Below, piece after piece: positions 56,031-64,000 of a stretch of DNA of 64,000 nucleotides (the first letter of the stretch is position 1; the number at the start of each line of letters is the position of its first letter). The notes below the pieces were generated by a model. That model searched no databases, was not told the DNA's origin, and saw only the letters and a program-made list of their open reading frames with translations. The position numbers were made by a program, and so were the translations under genes. Location of the stretch: contig NZ_MWUE01000004.1 of the NCBI RefSeq assembly GCF_002077695.1, positions 124,001 to 188,000 of the forward strand. Direction: 5' to 3'. This DNA comes from Pantoea latae. GTDB taxonomy: Bacteria; Pseudomonadota; Gammaproteobacteria; Enterobacterales; Enterobacteriaceae.

Positions 56031-56762
56031 ATGAAAAAAATCGTACTTGCTGCACTGCTTGCTGGTCTGAGCCTGAGCGCGTCGGCGGCGCAGACTATTC
56101 GTTTCGCCACCGAAGCCTCCTATCCTCCGTTCGAATTCGTCGATTCCAGCAACAAGATCCAGGGCTTTGACGTCGATCTGGCGAACGCGCTCTGTAAAGA
56201 GATGGACGCGACCTGCACCTTTACCAATCAGGCGTTCGACAGCCTGATCCCGAGCCTGAAGTTCCGCCGCTTCGACGCGGTGATGGCCGGCATGGATATC
56301 ACGCCGGAGCGTGAAAAACAGGTGCTGTTCAGCCAGCCTTACTATGACAACTCCGCGCTGTTTATCGCCCAGAAAGGCAAAGTGGCCGATGTGGCCGCGC
56401 TGAAGGGCAAACGCGTCGGCGTGCAGAACGGCACCACGCACCAGAAATACCTGAACGATCAGCATGGCGACATCACCACCGTGCCCTACGACAGCTATCA
56501 GAACGCGGTGCTGGACCTGAAAAACGGCCGTATTGACGCGGTGTTCGGCGACACGGCGGTGGTCAACGAATGGCTGAAGCAGAACGCGAATCTGGCGGCG
56601 GTGGGCGACAAGGTCACCGACAAAGCCTACTTCGGCACCGGCCTCGGCATCGCCGTGCGTCAGGGCAACAGCGATCTGCAGGCGAAGTTCAACGCCGCGC
56701 TGGCGAAGGTGAAGGCCGACGGCACCTACAAAACCATCTACAGCAAATGGTTCCAGCAGTAA
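56031..56762 (+). CDS. artI: Arginine ABC transporter periplasmic binding protein ArtI
   Basis: ArtI is a family 3 periplasmic amino-acid-binding protein of the art system. The 243-residue precursor has a signal peptide cleaved after SASAA (about residue 19-20). Ligand-site blocks are RFATEASYPPFEF, MAGMDITPEREK and VQNGTTHQKYL. It is a close paralogue of ArtJ encoded further downstream. artQ begins 6 bp later. Confidence 0.96.
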   Translation: MKKIVLAALLAGLSLSASAAQTIRFATEASYPPFEFVDSSNKIQGFDVDLANALCKEMDATCTFTNQAFDSLIPSLKFRRFDAVMAGMDITPEREKQVLFSQPYYDNSALFIAQKGKVADVAALKGKRVGVQNGTTHQKYLNDQHGDITTVPYDSYQNAVLDLKNGRIDAVFGDTAVVNEWLKQNANLAAVGDKVTDKAYFGTGLGIAVRQGNSDLQAKFNAALAKVKADGTYKTIYSKWFQQ

Positions 56763-56768
56763 TTACCG

Positions 56769-57485
56769 ATGAGTGAGTTCTATCCTCTCGCCAGCGCCGC
56801 CGGCATGACCGTCGGCCTCGCTGTTTGCGCCCTGATCGCCGGCCTTGCGCTGGCGATGATTTTTGCCGGCTGGGAGTCGCTGCGCATCAAGCCGCTGGCG
56901 TGGATCGGCACCGCGCTGGTGACGCTGATCCGCGGCCTGCCGGAAATCCTGGTGGTGCTGTTTATCTATTTCGGCGCCTCGCAGCTGCTGCTGCTGCTCT
57001 CCGACGGCTTTACCCTGAATCTCGGCCTGTTCCAGCTGCCGGTGCAGGTTCAGATCGAAAACTTCGACGTCAGCCCCTTTCTGTGCGGCGTGATCGCGCT
57101 GGCGATCCTCTACTCCGCCTACGCCTCGCAAACCCTGCGCGGCGCGCTCAAGGCGGTGCCGCAGGGACAGTGGGAGTCGGGCCAGGCGCTGGGCATGAAG
57201 AAATCGGCGATTTTTCTGCGCCTGATTATGCCGCAGATGTGGCGCCACGCGCTGCCGGGCCTCGGCAACCAGTGGCTGGTGCTGCTAAAGGATACCGCGC
57301 TGGTCTCGCTGATCAGCGTCAACGATCTGATGCTGCAGACCAAAAGCATCGCCACCCGCACGCAGGAGCCCTTTACCTGGTTTCTTATCGCCGCGGCGAT
57401 CTATCTGGTCATTACGCTGCTGAGCCAGGCGGTGCTGCGTCGGATTGAGCTGCGCACCACCCGCTTCGAGCGAGGGGAGAGCTAA
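56769..57485 (+). CDS. artQ: Arginine ABC transporter permease ArtQ
   Basis: ArtQ is one of the two membrane subunits of the arginine importer. The 238-residue protein (E. coli 238) starts [19 protein letters not shown], has about five membrane helices and the His/Glu/Met permease coupling loop [19 protein letters not shown] (EAA-like) near residue 140. Its stop overlaps the artM start by one base (TAATG). Confidence 0.96.
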   Translation: MSEFYPLASAAGMTVGLAVCALIAGLALAMIFAGWESLRIKPLAWIGTALVTLIRGLPEILVVLFIYFGASQLLLLLSDGFTLNLGLFQLPVQVQIENFDVSPFLCGVIALAILYSAYASQTLRGALKAVPQGQWESGQALGMKKSAIFLRLIMPQMWRHALPGLGNQWLVLLKDTALVSLISVNDLMLQTKSIATRTQEPFTWFLIAAAIYLVITLLSQAVLRRIELRTTRFERGES

Positions 57486-58153
57486 TGCTGAGCTACCTGC
57501 CTGAAATTCTTAAAGGGTTACATACCAGCCTGACGCTGACGCTGGCGTCGCTGCTGGTGGCGCTGGTGCTGGCGCTGCTGTTCACCGTGGTGCTGTCGCT
57601 GAAAACCCCGCTGCTCACGCCGCTGGTGAAGATCTATATCACTCTGTTTACCGGCACGCCGCTGCTGGTGCAGATCTTCCTGATTTACTACGGCCCCGGC
57701 CAGTTCCCCAGCCTGCAGAGCGTTCCCTGGCTGTGGCATCTGCTGTCGCAGCCGTGGCTCTGCGCCATGCTGGCGCTGTCGCTCAACAGCGCCGCCTACA
57801 CCACGCAGCTGTTTTACGGCGCGATGCGCGCCATCCCGTCGGGCCAGTGGCAATCCTGCGCCGCGCTGGGCATGAACCGCAAAGATACGCTGCGCATCCT
57901 GCTGCCCTATGCGTTTAAGCGTGCCCTCTCCTCCTATTCCAACGAGGTGGTGCTGGTATTCAAAGGTACATCGCTCGCCTACACCATTACGCTGATGGAA
58001 GTGATGGGCCACGGCCAGCTGCTCTACGGCCGCACCTACGACGTGATGGTGTTCGCCGCGGCCGGTCTGGTCTATCTGGTGGTGAACGGGCTGCTGACGC
58101 TGATGATGCGGCTGATTGAGCGGCGCGCGCTCGCTTTTGAGCGTAGAAGTTAA
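57485..58153 (+). CDS. artM: Arginine ABC transporter permease ArtM
   Basis: ArtM is the second permease. The 222-residue protein (E. coli 222) begins [16 protein letters not shown] and has five helices; the coupling loop is GQWQSCAALGMNRKDTLR near residue 120. It ends the artPIQM operon, followed by a strong terminator before artJ. Confidence 0.96.
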   Translation: MLSYLPEILKGLHTSLTLTLASLLVALVLALLFTVVLSLKTPLLTPLVKIYITLFTGTPLLVQIFLIYYGPGQFPSLQSVPWLWHLLSQPWLCAMLALSLNSAAYTTQLFYGAMRAIPSGQWQSCAALGMNRKDTLRILLPYAFKRALSSYSNEVVLVFKGTSLAYTITLMEVMGHGQLLYGRTYDVMVFAAAGLVYLVVNGLLTLMMRLIERRALAFERRS

Positions 58154-58159
58154 TAACCA

Positions 58160-58181
58160 GGCGAGCAATGCTCGCCTTTTT
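58160..58181 (+). terminator. Intrinsic terminator of artPIQM
   Basis: Stem GGCGAGC/GCTCGCC (58160-58176) with loop AAT, followed by five T and further T-rich sequence; it lies immediately after the artM stop. Confidence 0.93.
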
Positions 58182-58217
58182 AATTTTTTACTCACAAATA
58201 TTGCATAAAGATTCATT
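58179..58217 (+). promoter_or_regulatory. Candidate tandem ArgR boxes upstream of artJ
   Basis: A strong ARG box at 58200-58217 (TGCAT-AAAG-ATTCA, one core mismatch) is preceded three bases earlier by a weak partner at 58179-58196 (TAATT-N4-ACTCA). artJ is an arginine-repressed gene in E. coli. Confidence 0.6.
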
Positions 58218-58271
58218 TACTGGCATCGTGTCAACCGTTCCGCCTCTGGCATGGTTTTCAGGAGTCACACA

Positions 58272-59003
58272 ATGAAAAAATGGATCCTTGCCGCCGCGCT
58301 GGCGACTCTGGCAATGAGCGCCCACGCGGCGGAGACAATCCGCTTCGCCTCTTCCGCGACCTATCCCCCGTTTGAATCGCTGGATCGCGACAACCAGATC
58401 GTCGGCTACGATATCGACCTGGCGAAAGCGCTCTGTCAGCAGATGAAAGCGGAGTGCACCTTCACCAACAACGCCTTCGACAGCCTGATCCCGTCGCTGA
58501 AATTCCGCCGCTTCGACGCGGTGATCTCCGGCATGGATATCACCGACGAGCGCAGCAAACAGGTGGACTTCACTCAGCCTTACTACGCCAACTCCGCCGT
58601 GGTGATTGCGCGTAAGGGCAAATTCAGCGACTTCGCCGCGCTGAAGGGCAAACGTATTGGCGTGGAGAACGGCACCACCCACCAGAAATATCTGCAGGAG
58701 AAGCATCCTGAGATCGCCACCGTCGCCTATGACAGCTATCAGAACGCGATTCTTGATATGAAAAATGGTCGCCTGGATGGCGTATTCGGCGACACCGCCG
58801 TGGTCAATCAGTGGCTGAAGACCAACAGCGACTTAGCGCCGGTGGGCGAGCACGTCACCGACAAGGCCTATTTCGGCACCGGTCTGGGCATTGCGGTGCG
58901 CAAAGGCAACGCGGCGCTGCGCGACCGTCTGAACGACGCGCTGGCGACGCTGAAAAGCAACGGCGCCCTGCAGCAGCTGAATCAAAAATGGTTTCCTGAG
59001 TAA
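58272..59003 (+). CDS. artJ: Arginine-specific periplasmic binding protein ArtJ
   Basis: ArtJ is the high-affinity arginine-binding protein feeding ArtQMP. The start MKKWILAAALATLAMSAHAA, after CAGGAG, gives a 243-residue precursor with a signal cleaved after AHA. The ligand blocks SSATYPPFESL, ISGMDITDERSKQ and ENGTTHQKYL mirror ArtI, pointing to an old tandem duplication. It has its own promoter with ArgR boxes, as in E. coli. Confidence 0.96.
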   Translation: MKKWILAAALATLAMSAHAAETIRFASSATYPPFESLDRDNQIVGYDIDLAKALCQQMKAECTFTNNAFDSLIPSLKFRRFDAVISGMDITDERSKQVDFTQPYYANSAVVIARKGKFSDFAALKGKRIGVENGTTHQKYLQEKHPEIATVAYDSYQNAILDMKNGRLDGVFGDTAVVNQWLKTNSDLAPVGEHVTDKAYFGTGLGIAVRKGNAALRDRLNDALATLKSNGALQQLNQKWFPE

Positions 59004-59011
59004 CGCCATTA

Positions 59012-59080
59012 TGGGCCAGCGGACGAGAGTCTGACCGGTTCTGCACGCTCCTCAGTTCAGGCTGTCAGGACGCTGGCCCA
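59012..59080. repeat. Nested inverted repeat spanning the artJ-rlmC junction
   Basis: Outer arms TGGGCCAGCG (59012-59021) and CGCTGGCCCA (59071-59080) are perfect 10-bp complements. An inner CTGAC/GTCAG stem (59031-59035/59064-59068) encloses a segment that on the minus strand reads CTGAGGAGCGTGCAG, another GGA-bearing hairpin. The right arm lies inside the rlmC 3' codons. No T-run follows on either strand. Confidence 0.65.
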
Positions 59081-60216
59081 CCCTCTTCCGCGCCACGGCG
59101 CGTCAGCAGGCAGAGCACCTCAAAGTGCGCGGTGTGCGGAAACATGTCGAACAGCTGCACGCGCGTGACGCGATAGGCCGCCAGCCGCGCGATATCCTGC
59201 GCCATGCTCTCGGGATTGCAGCTCGAGTAGAGGATAGTCTGCGGCGCCATGCGGCTGAGATAGTCGCACAGCGCGGCGCCGATGCCGCGCCGCGGCGGAT
59301 TGACCAGCACCAGATCGGGCACCGCGTCGCGCCCGGTGGCGAAAGCGGTTGAGTCGAGCGCGGCAAAGTTCACCTTCTCCAGTCCCAGCATCTGCGCCGA
59401 GCGCTGCGCGCAGGCGATCGCCTCGGCGCTGATCTCAATGCCGGTCAGCTGCATCTGCGGCGTGGCGCAGTGCAGGCCGAAGCCGCCAACGCCGCAAAAC
59501 AGATCCCACATGCTGCCGACGTTCAGCGCGTGCACCCAGTCGCGCGCCGTGGCGTAGAGCGCGGCGGCCACCTGCGGGTTGGTCTGGAAAAAGCTTTGCG
59601 GCCGGATCCAGAGCGGCACCTGGTTAAAGCTCTCCGCCAGCGACTGCGCCGGCGTCAGCGCAATCTCCTCATCCCCTTCGAGAATCGCCATATGCACCGG
59701 CTGAATATTGGCCGAGATCACCTCAAGCTGCGGCAGCTGCTGCTGCAGCCACGGCAGCGCGGCGCGCAGCTGATCCAGCTTCGCGCGCGAGCGCAGCACA
59801 AAGCGCAGCATCATGCCGCCCTGGGTGCTTTCGGTCAGCAGCAGAAATTTTAGTTCGCCGCGCCGGCGCGCCACGTTATAGGGCGTCAGGCCCGCGCGGG
59901 CGATAAAGGGCCTGATGGCAGCGAACACCGGCGCGAAGCTGGCCGGATAGAGCGGACAGGCGCTGAGATCCACCGCCGTGCCGTCGCGCTGCACCATGCC
60001 GAGCACCGGACGTTCGACGCTGCCGCTGACCACCATCTTCGCTTTGTTGCGGAACGCCTGCTGCGCCGAGGTCACCGGCGGCAGCCACTCTCCAACCGGC
60101 TGCTGCGCCAGCAGCGCTTCGAGCCGCGCCTGTTTGTCGCGCAGCTGTTGCGAATAGGGTTTTTCCAGCCACTGGCATGAACGGCAGCGGTCGGCGTCAT
60201 AGAGCGCGCATTGCAT
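59065..60216 (-). CDS. rlmC: 23S rRNA (uracil-747-C5)-methyltransferase RlmC
   Basis: RlmC (RumB) methylates U747 of 23S rRNA with SAM. The 383-residue protein (E. coli 375) has the [4Fe-4S] cysteines Cys3, Cys11, Cys14 and Cys87 ([11 protein letters not shown]). The SAM block is [15 protein letters not shown], and the catalytic Cys is in [12 protein letters not shown] near residue 335. The C-terminus extends past the family end with [11 protein letters not shown], codons that coincide with one arm of the inverted repeat at 59012-59080. Confidence 0.96.
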   Translation of the reverse strand: MQCALYDADRCRSCQWLEKPYSQQLRDKQARLEALLAQQPVGEWLPPVTSAQQAFRNKAKMVVSGSVERPVLGMVQRDGTAVDLSACPLYPASFAPVFAAIRPFIARAGLTPYNVARRRGELKFLLLTESTQGGMMLRFVLRSRAKLDQLRAALPWLQQQLPQLEVISANIQPVHMAILEGDEEIALTPAQSLAESFNQVPLWIRPQSFFQTNPQVAAALYATARDWVHALNVGSMWDLFCGVGGFGLHCATPQMQLTGIEISAEAIACAQRSAQMLGLEKVNFAALDSTAFATGRDAVPDLVLVNPPRRGIGAALCDYLSRMAPQTILYSSCNPESMAQDIARLAAYRVTRVQLFDMFPHTAHFEVLCLLTRRGAEEGGPAS

Positions 60217-60265
60217 CGGGTAAGGCCTGTATTAATCGTGGGAGGTCGGGCGGAGCGCGATTGTA

Positions 60266-60733
60266 TCACCGCTTACGGAAAAATGCGCGGCTGCCGGCCG
60301 GGACGAACAGCAGCCCCAGCACCAGCAGATCGGGCAGCTTTTGCATCAGCGTATGATGGATGATTTGTGCGTTACTGGCGCCGCTGATGCTGAAAATCTC
60401 CGGGTAGACGGCGCCGGTCGACGCCAGCAGCATATAGAGCAGCACCACCAGCTGCGTCGCCGCAAAGCCCCAGCGCCCGCGGTTGCTGCCGCGCAGCAGC
60501 AGAAAGGCGCAGCGCAGCTCATAAAAGAAGATCAGTTGGCTGGCGATAAAGATCAGGGTAGAGTCCCACGCCTGAGCGCTGCGATGAACGAAGTTGGCAA
60601 TCTCCTCAAGCCCCAGCTCGTTGGCCAGCATCAGCACGCTCAAACAGCGCGTGGCGATAATAGCGATGCCCGCCACCGTCACCGGTACAGGCGCGAGAGA
60701 GATAAAATCGCTGTTCTTCAGGGTTTCCGACAT
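60266..60733 (-). CDS. ybjO: Inner-membrane protein YbjO (DUF2593)
   Basis: YbjO is a small integral membrane protein of unknown function found next to the pot operon in enterobacteria. The 155-residue protein (E. coli 162) has about four hydrophobic helices (for example VTVAGIAIIATRCLSVLML and LIFIASQLIFFYEL). It lies between potI and rlmC on the same strand, 73 bp after potI. Confidence 0.88.
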   Translation of the reverse strand: MSETLKNSDFISLAPVPVTVAGIAIIATRCLSVLMLANELGLEEIANFVHRSAQAWDSTLIFIASQLIFFYELRCAFLLLRGSNRGRWGFAATQLVVLLYMLLASTGAVYPEIFSISGASNAQIIHHTLMQKLPDLLVLGLLFVPAGSRAFFRKR

Positions 60734-60757
60734 CGGCAGGCTCCGTCACCACGCGTA

Positions 60758-60781
60758 GACGGGCGGCACCATCCGCCCGTC
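60758..60781 (-). terminator. Stem-loop after potI
   Basis: Perfect 9-bp stem GACGGGCGG/CCGCCCGTC with a six-base loop, 26 bases past the potI stop. On the minus strand it is followed by TACGCG with no T-run, so it is more likely a 3'-end stabiliser or partial terminator of the pot operon. Confidence 0.5.
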
Positions 60782-60806
60782 TTTATAGTGGCAAAAGTTA
60801 CGGATT

Positions 60807-61652
60807 TCAGCCACGTCTGGCTTTCTGAATATCGCGAATACGCTGTTTTTCTTCGTGCGCCATCCAGCGCCAGGCGATAAAGCCCACCAGCCCGACCACA
60901 AACAGGATCAGCGACGCCAGCGCGTTGATCTCCGGGTTCACGCCGCGCCGCACGGTGGCGAAGATCGCCATCGGCAAGGTGGTGGCGCCCGGCCCGGTGA
61001 CGAAGCTGGCGATCACCAGATCGTCCAGCGACAGCGTAAAGGCGAGCAGCCAGCCGGTGACGATCGCCGGGGCGATCATCGGCACGGTGATCACGAAGAA
61101 GACCTTCAGCGGCGTCGCGCCCAGATCCATTGCCGCCTCTTCAATCGAGCGATCCAGCTCGCGCAGGCGCGAGTTGATCACCACCGCCACATAGGCGGTG
61201 CAGAAGGTAACGTGCGCCAGCCAGATGGTGAGCATGCCGCGATCGCTCGGCCAGCCGAAGGCGTTACCCATGGCGACGAACAGCAGCAGCAGCGACAGTC
61301 CGGTGATCACGTCGGGCATCACCAGCGGCGCGGTGAGCATAAAGGCGAAGCCGGTATGGCCGCGAAAGCGGCCAAAGCGCACCACCACCACCGCTGCCAT
61401 GGTGCCGAGCACCACCGCCATGGTGGCGCTCAGCGCGGCGATGGTCAGGCTCAGCCCCACCGCGTCGAGCATGGCGCTGTCCTGAAACAGCACGCGATAC
61501 CAGTGAAACGAGAAGCGCTCCCACACCGTCACCAGCTGCGAGCTGTTGAAGGAGTAGACCACCAGCAGCAGCATCGGCGCATAGAGAAACAGGAAGCCGC
61601 AGGCCAGAATGGCGGTGCGCCACGGCGAGCGGATCGCAGGCAGCTGGTTCAT
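60807..61652 (-). CDS. potI: Putrescine ABC transporter permease PotI
   Basis: PotI is one of the two membrane subunits of the PotFGHI putrescine importer. The 281-residue protein (E. coli 281) has six helices and the EAA loop EEAAMDLGATPLKVFFVITV near residue 180. Its start overlaps the potH stop by 4 bp. The C-terminal tail is charged (EEKQRIRDIQKARRG). Confidence 0.97.
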   Translation of the reverse strand: MNQLPAIRSPWRTAILACGFLFLYAPMLLLVVYSFNSSQLVTVWERFSFHWYRVLFQDSAMLDAVGLSLTIAALSATMAVVLGTMAAVVVVRFGRFRGHTGFAFMLTAPLVMPDVITGLSLLLLFVAMGNAFGWPSDRGMLTIWLAHVTFCTAYVAVVINSRLRELDRSIEEAAMDLGATPLKVFFVITVPMIAPAIVTGWLLAFTLSLDDLVIASFVTGPGATTLPMAIFATVRRGVNPEINALASLILFVVGLVGFIAWRWMAHEEKQRIRDIQKARRG

Positions 61653-62614
61653 TCCTTCTCTCCCATTTCACGGTTTTGATGCTTGTGGAACCAGACGATC
61701 GGCAGGATCAAAATCAGCAGGATAATCACTGCCAGCGCCGAGGCGACCGGCCAGTCGCGGTTGTTGAAGAACTCCTGCCACAGAATGCGGCCAATCATAA
61801 TGCTGTCCGGGCCGCCGAGCAGTTCCGGGATCACGTATTCGCCTACCGCCGGGATAAACACCAGCATCGAGCCGGCAATAATGCCCCCTTTGGTCAGCGG
61901 CACGATCACGCTGAAAAAGGTTTTCAGCGGCTTCGCGCCGAGATCGAGCGAGGCCTCCACCAGCGAATAGTCGATGCGCGTCAGCGCGGTGTAGATCGGC
62001 AGCACCATAAAGGGCAGATAGCAGTAAACGATGCCGATATAGACCGCCGTGTTGGTGTAGAGGATCACCAGCGGATGGTCGATGACGCCCAGCCACATCA
62101 GAAACCGGTTCAGGATGCCGTTGTTGTTCAGCAGCCCCATCCAGGCGTAGACGCGCACCAGAAACGAGGTCCACGACGGCAGGATCACCAGCAGCAGCAG
62201 AATGGTGCGCATCGAGGGTTTGCTGTGCGCCACCGCCCAGGCGAGCGGATAGCCCACCAGCAGGCAGATCAGGGTCGAGACCGCCGCCACCTTCAGCGAC
62301 TGCAGATAGGCGTCCACGTAGAGCGGATCGTCGGTTAGCGTCAGGTAGTTGCCGAGATTGAGCACGATGTTGAGCTGATCGTCTGCCCAGCTAATCAGCT
62401 CGGTATAGGGCGGAATGGCGCGCGCGATGTCGGCAAAGCTGATCTTCAGCACAATCAAAAACGGCAGCAGGAAAAAGAGCACCAGCCAGACGTAGGGCAG
62501 CGCGATCGCCAGCTTGCGGCCGTGACGCATTTTCATGCGCGTCGCCCAGCGCTGCAGCGGCGTGCCGGCCAGGCGCGCGCGCACCGGCTTGCTGGAGTGA
62601 AAAAGTTGGCTCAT
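61649..62614 (-). CDS. potH: Putrescine ABC transporter permease PotH
   Basis: PotH is the partner permease of PotI. The 321-residue protein (E. coli 317) has a basic cytosolic N-terminus (RWATRMKMRHGRKLAIALP), six helices and the EAA loop VEASLDLGAKPLKTFFSVIV near residue 215. It follows potG by 9 bp and overlaps potI by 4 bp. Confidence 0.97.
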   Translation of the reverse strand: MSQLFHSSKPVRARLAGTPLQRWATRMKMRHGRKLAIALPYVWLVLFFLLPFLIVLKISFADIARAIPPYTELISWADDQLNIVLNLGNYLTLTDDPLYVDAYLQSLKVAAVSTLICLLVGYPLAWAVAHSKPSMRTILLLLVILPSWTSFLVRVYAWMGLLNNNGILNRFLMWLGVIDHPLVILYTNTAVYIGIVYCYLPFMVLPIYTALTRIDYSLVEASLDLGAKPLKTFFSVIVPLTKGGIIAGSMLVFIPAVGEYVIPELLGGPDSIMIGRILWQEFFNNRDWPVASALAVIILLILILPIVWFHKHQNREMGEKE

Positions 62615-62623
62615 TGCGTCTCC

Positions 62624-63757
62624 TTAAGCCGTCAGCACCACACAGCTGTCGACATCCCAGCAGAGGCGTACTTCGTCGCCCCAGGTCGGCAGCCCTTTGC
62701 GGAAGCGATGGGCGTTCTGCAGCTGGGCGCTGATCATCTGGCCGCTTTTCAGCCGCACGTGGAAGATGGAGAGATCGCCGAGATAGGCGATATGCACCAC
62801 CTCGCCGACGGCGAAGTTGTAGCCGTCCGCCGGCACCTCGTCGCACAGCATCACTTTTTCCGGGCGCAGCGCGACGTGCACCGGCACGTTATCCAGCACC
62901 GAGACGTCGGAGTCGACCTTCAGCGGGTGCACCAGGCCGGGACTGTCGATCACCAGACCATCCTCCTGGCGTTCGCGCAGCATGCCGTTAAAGACGTTCA
63001 CCGAGCCGATAAACTCCGCGCTGTAGACGGTGGTCGGGTGCTCGTAAATCTCTTCTGGCTCGCCGATCTGCACGAATTTGCCGCGGTTCATAATGGCGAT
63101 GCGGCCCGCCATGGTCATCGCCTCTTCCTGGTCGTGGGTCACCATCACGCAGGTGGCGCCGACGCGCTCCAGGATATCCACGACTTCCAGCTGCATCCGG
63201 TCGCGCAGTTTTTTATCCAGCGCGCCCATCGGCTCGTCGAGCAGCAGCAGCTTGGGCCGCTTCGCCAGGCTGCGCGCCAGCGCCACGCGCTGACGCTGGC
63301 CGCCGGAGAGCTGATGCGGCTTGCGCTTCGCGAACTCCTGCATATGCACCAGCGCCAGCATTTCCTGCACCCGCGCGGCGATCTCGCCCTTCGGCAGTTT
63401 GTCCTGCTTCAGGCCGAAGGCGATGTTCTGCTCTACCGTCATATGCGGAAAAAGCGCATAGGACTGGAACATCATATTGACCGGACGCTGATAAGGCGGC
63501 ACGTGCGAGAGGTCCTGGCCGTCCAGCACGATCTGGCCGCTGGTCGGCGGCTCGAAGCCCGCCAGCATGCGCAGCAGGGTCGATTTTCCGCAGCCGGAGG
63601 CGCCGAGCAGTGCGAAAATTTCGCCTTTATAGATGGTGAGGCTGACGTCGTCGACGGCGTGCTGGCCGTCGAACGATTTGGTCAGGTTGCGGATCTCCAG
63701 CAGCGGCGTTAACGCTTTTGCGGTTTTAGGTTGAGGACGAGGGATCGCGTCGTTCAC
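62624..63757 (-). CDS. potG: Putrescine ABC transporter ATP-binding protein PotG
   Basis: PotG energises putrescine uptake. The 377-residue protein equals the E. coli length. Walker [15 protein letters not shown] is near residue 52, signature [15 protein letters not shown] near residue 150, Walker B LLLLDEPMGALDKKLR follows, and a C-terminal TOBE/MOP regulatory domain occupies about residues 300-377. It is separated from potF by 117 bp containing an intrinsic terminator. Confidence 0.97.
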   Translation of the reverse strand: MNDAIPRPQPKTAKALTPLLEIRNLTKSFDGQHAVDDVSLTIYKGEIFALLGASGCGKSTLLRMLAGFEPPTSGQIVLDGQDLSHVPPYQRPVNMMFQSYALFPHMTVEQNIAFGLKQDKLPKGEIAARVQEMLALVHMQEFAKRKPHQLSGGQRQRVALARSLAKRPKLLLLDEPMGALDKKLRDRMQLEVVDILERVGATCVMVTHDQEEAMTMAGRIAIMNRGKFVQIGEPEEIYEHPTTVYSAEFIGSVNVFNGMLRERQEDGLVIDSPGLVHPLKVDSDVSVLDNVPVHVALRPEKVMLCDEVPADGYNFAVGEVVHIAYLGDLSIFHVRLKSGQMISAQLQNAHRFRKGLPTWGDEVRLCWDVDSCVVLTA

Positions 63758-63801
63758 TAACAGTTCACTCCGGTCTACGCGGAACGGCTGAGCCAGCCGC
63801 T

Positions 63802-63839
63802 AAAAAAAGGAAAACAGAGGCCAGCGCAGCGCCTCTGTT
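63802..63839 (-). terminator. Intercistronic terminator between potF and potG
   Basis: Minus strand: stem AACAGAGGC/GCCTCTGTT (63813-63839) with a nine-base loop, then TTCC and seven T (63808-63802). It would stop most transcripts after potF, giving more binding protein than membrane subunits. Confidence 0.88.
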
Positions 63840-63874
63840 CCAGGTTGTTAACGTTCGGGTGCGCTAAACGCGGC

Positions 63875-64000
63875 TTATTTCCCGCTTTTCACGCGCGTCC
63901 ACGCGCGGGTGCGCGCGCGATCCAGCTTCGGATCCTGCACCTTCAGCACAAACAGCTTCGACATCGCCTCCGGCGTCGGGAAGATACCCGGGTTGTTGCG
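63875..64000 (-). CDS. potF: Putrescine-binding periplasmic protein PotF (C-terminal fragment)
   Basis: Only the last 41 codons are in the window. They read RNNPGIFPTPEAMSKLF... and end RAWTRVKSGK, matching the C-terminus of E. coli PotF. PotF is the periplasmic receptor of the PotFGHI importer, and the position upstream of potG fits. Confidence 0.93.
   Translation of the reverse strand, partial: RNNPGIFPTPEAMSKLFVLKVQDPKLDRARTRAWTRVKSGK

Overview
The window is a GC-rich stretch (about 60% by eye) of an enterobacterial chromosome. The encoded proteins match Escherichia coli orthologues almost end to end, and gene order follows the E. coli mukB-to-potF region with short deletions. The GC content and the missing E. 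coli genes suggest Erwiniaceae (Pantoea, Mixta or Erwinia relatives); the genus is an inference. No prophage, insertion sequence, CRISPR array, rRNA or tRNA was seen.

Layout. 1-6665 (minus): cmoM-mukF-mukE-mukB condensin operon; mukB runs off the left edge. 6791-9481: elyC, ycbJ and the kdsB end of the msbA operon. 9299-15862 (minus): ycaI-msbA-lpxK-ycaQ-ycaR-kdsB, mainly envelope biogenesis. 16064-21573 (minus): serC-aroA, cmk, rpsA, ihfB. 21884-28128 (plus): ycaO, then the anaerobic focA-pflB and pflA. 28488-37749 (minus): ycaD, serS, rarA, lolA, ftsK, lrp. 38276-44174 (plus): trxB, cydDC, aat, infA. 44264-46919 (minus): clpS-clpA. 47241-55092: cspD, ybjD, lysO, poxB, ltaE, amiD, ybjQ, ybjP. 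55287-59003 (plus): artPIQM and artJ arginine uptake. 59065-64000 (minus): potF-potG-potH-potI putrescine uptake, ybjO, rlmC; potF runs off the right edge.

Genes working together: MukBEF with FtsK (chromosome organisation and segregation); MsbA, LpxK and KdsB (lipid A and Kdo); LolA (lipoprotein transport); FocA, PflB and PflA (formate and fermentation); PoxB (aerobic acetate formation); TrxB and CydDC (thiol redox and cytochrome bd assembly); Aat, ClpS and ClpA (N-end rule); two polyamine or amino-acid ABC systems.

Most of the window is ordinary core genome. The least explained material is non-coding. Two intergenic regions, 28269-28472 (pflA/ycaD) and 52057-52240 (poxB/ltaE), hold elaborate nested inverted repeats. 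In both, an outer stem encloses hairpins whose loops present GGA (AGGGAT, AGGGAG, CAGGA, GAGGA) on one strand. Weaker relatives lie at 27281-27319 and 59012-59080. They may be a dispersed repeat family or RNAs that bind a GGA-recognising protein such as CsrA. E. coli genes missing from their usual places here include ycaP, serW, macAB, aqpZ, hcp-hcr and ybjS-ybjT.
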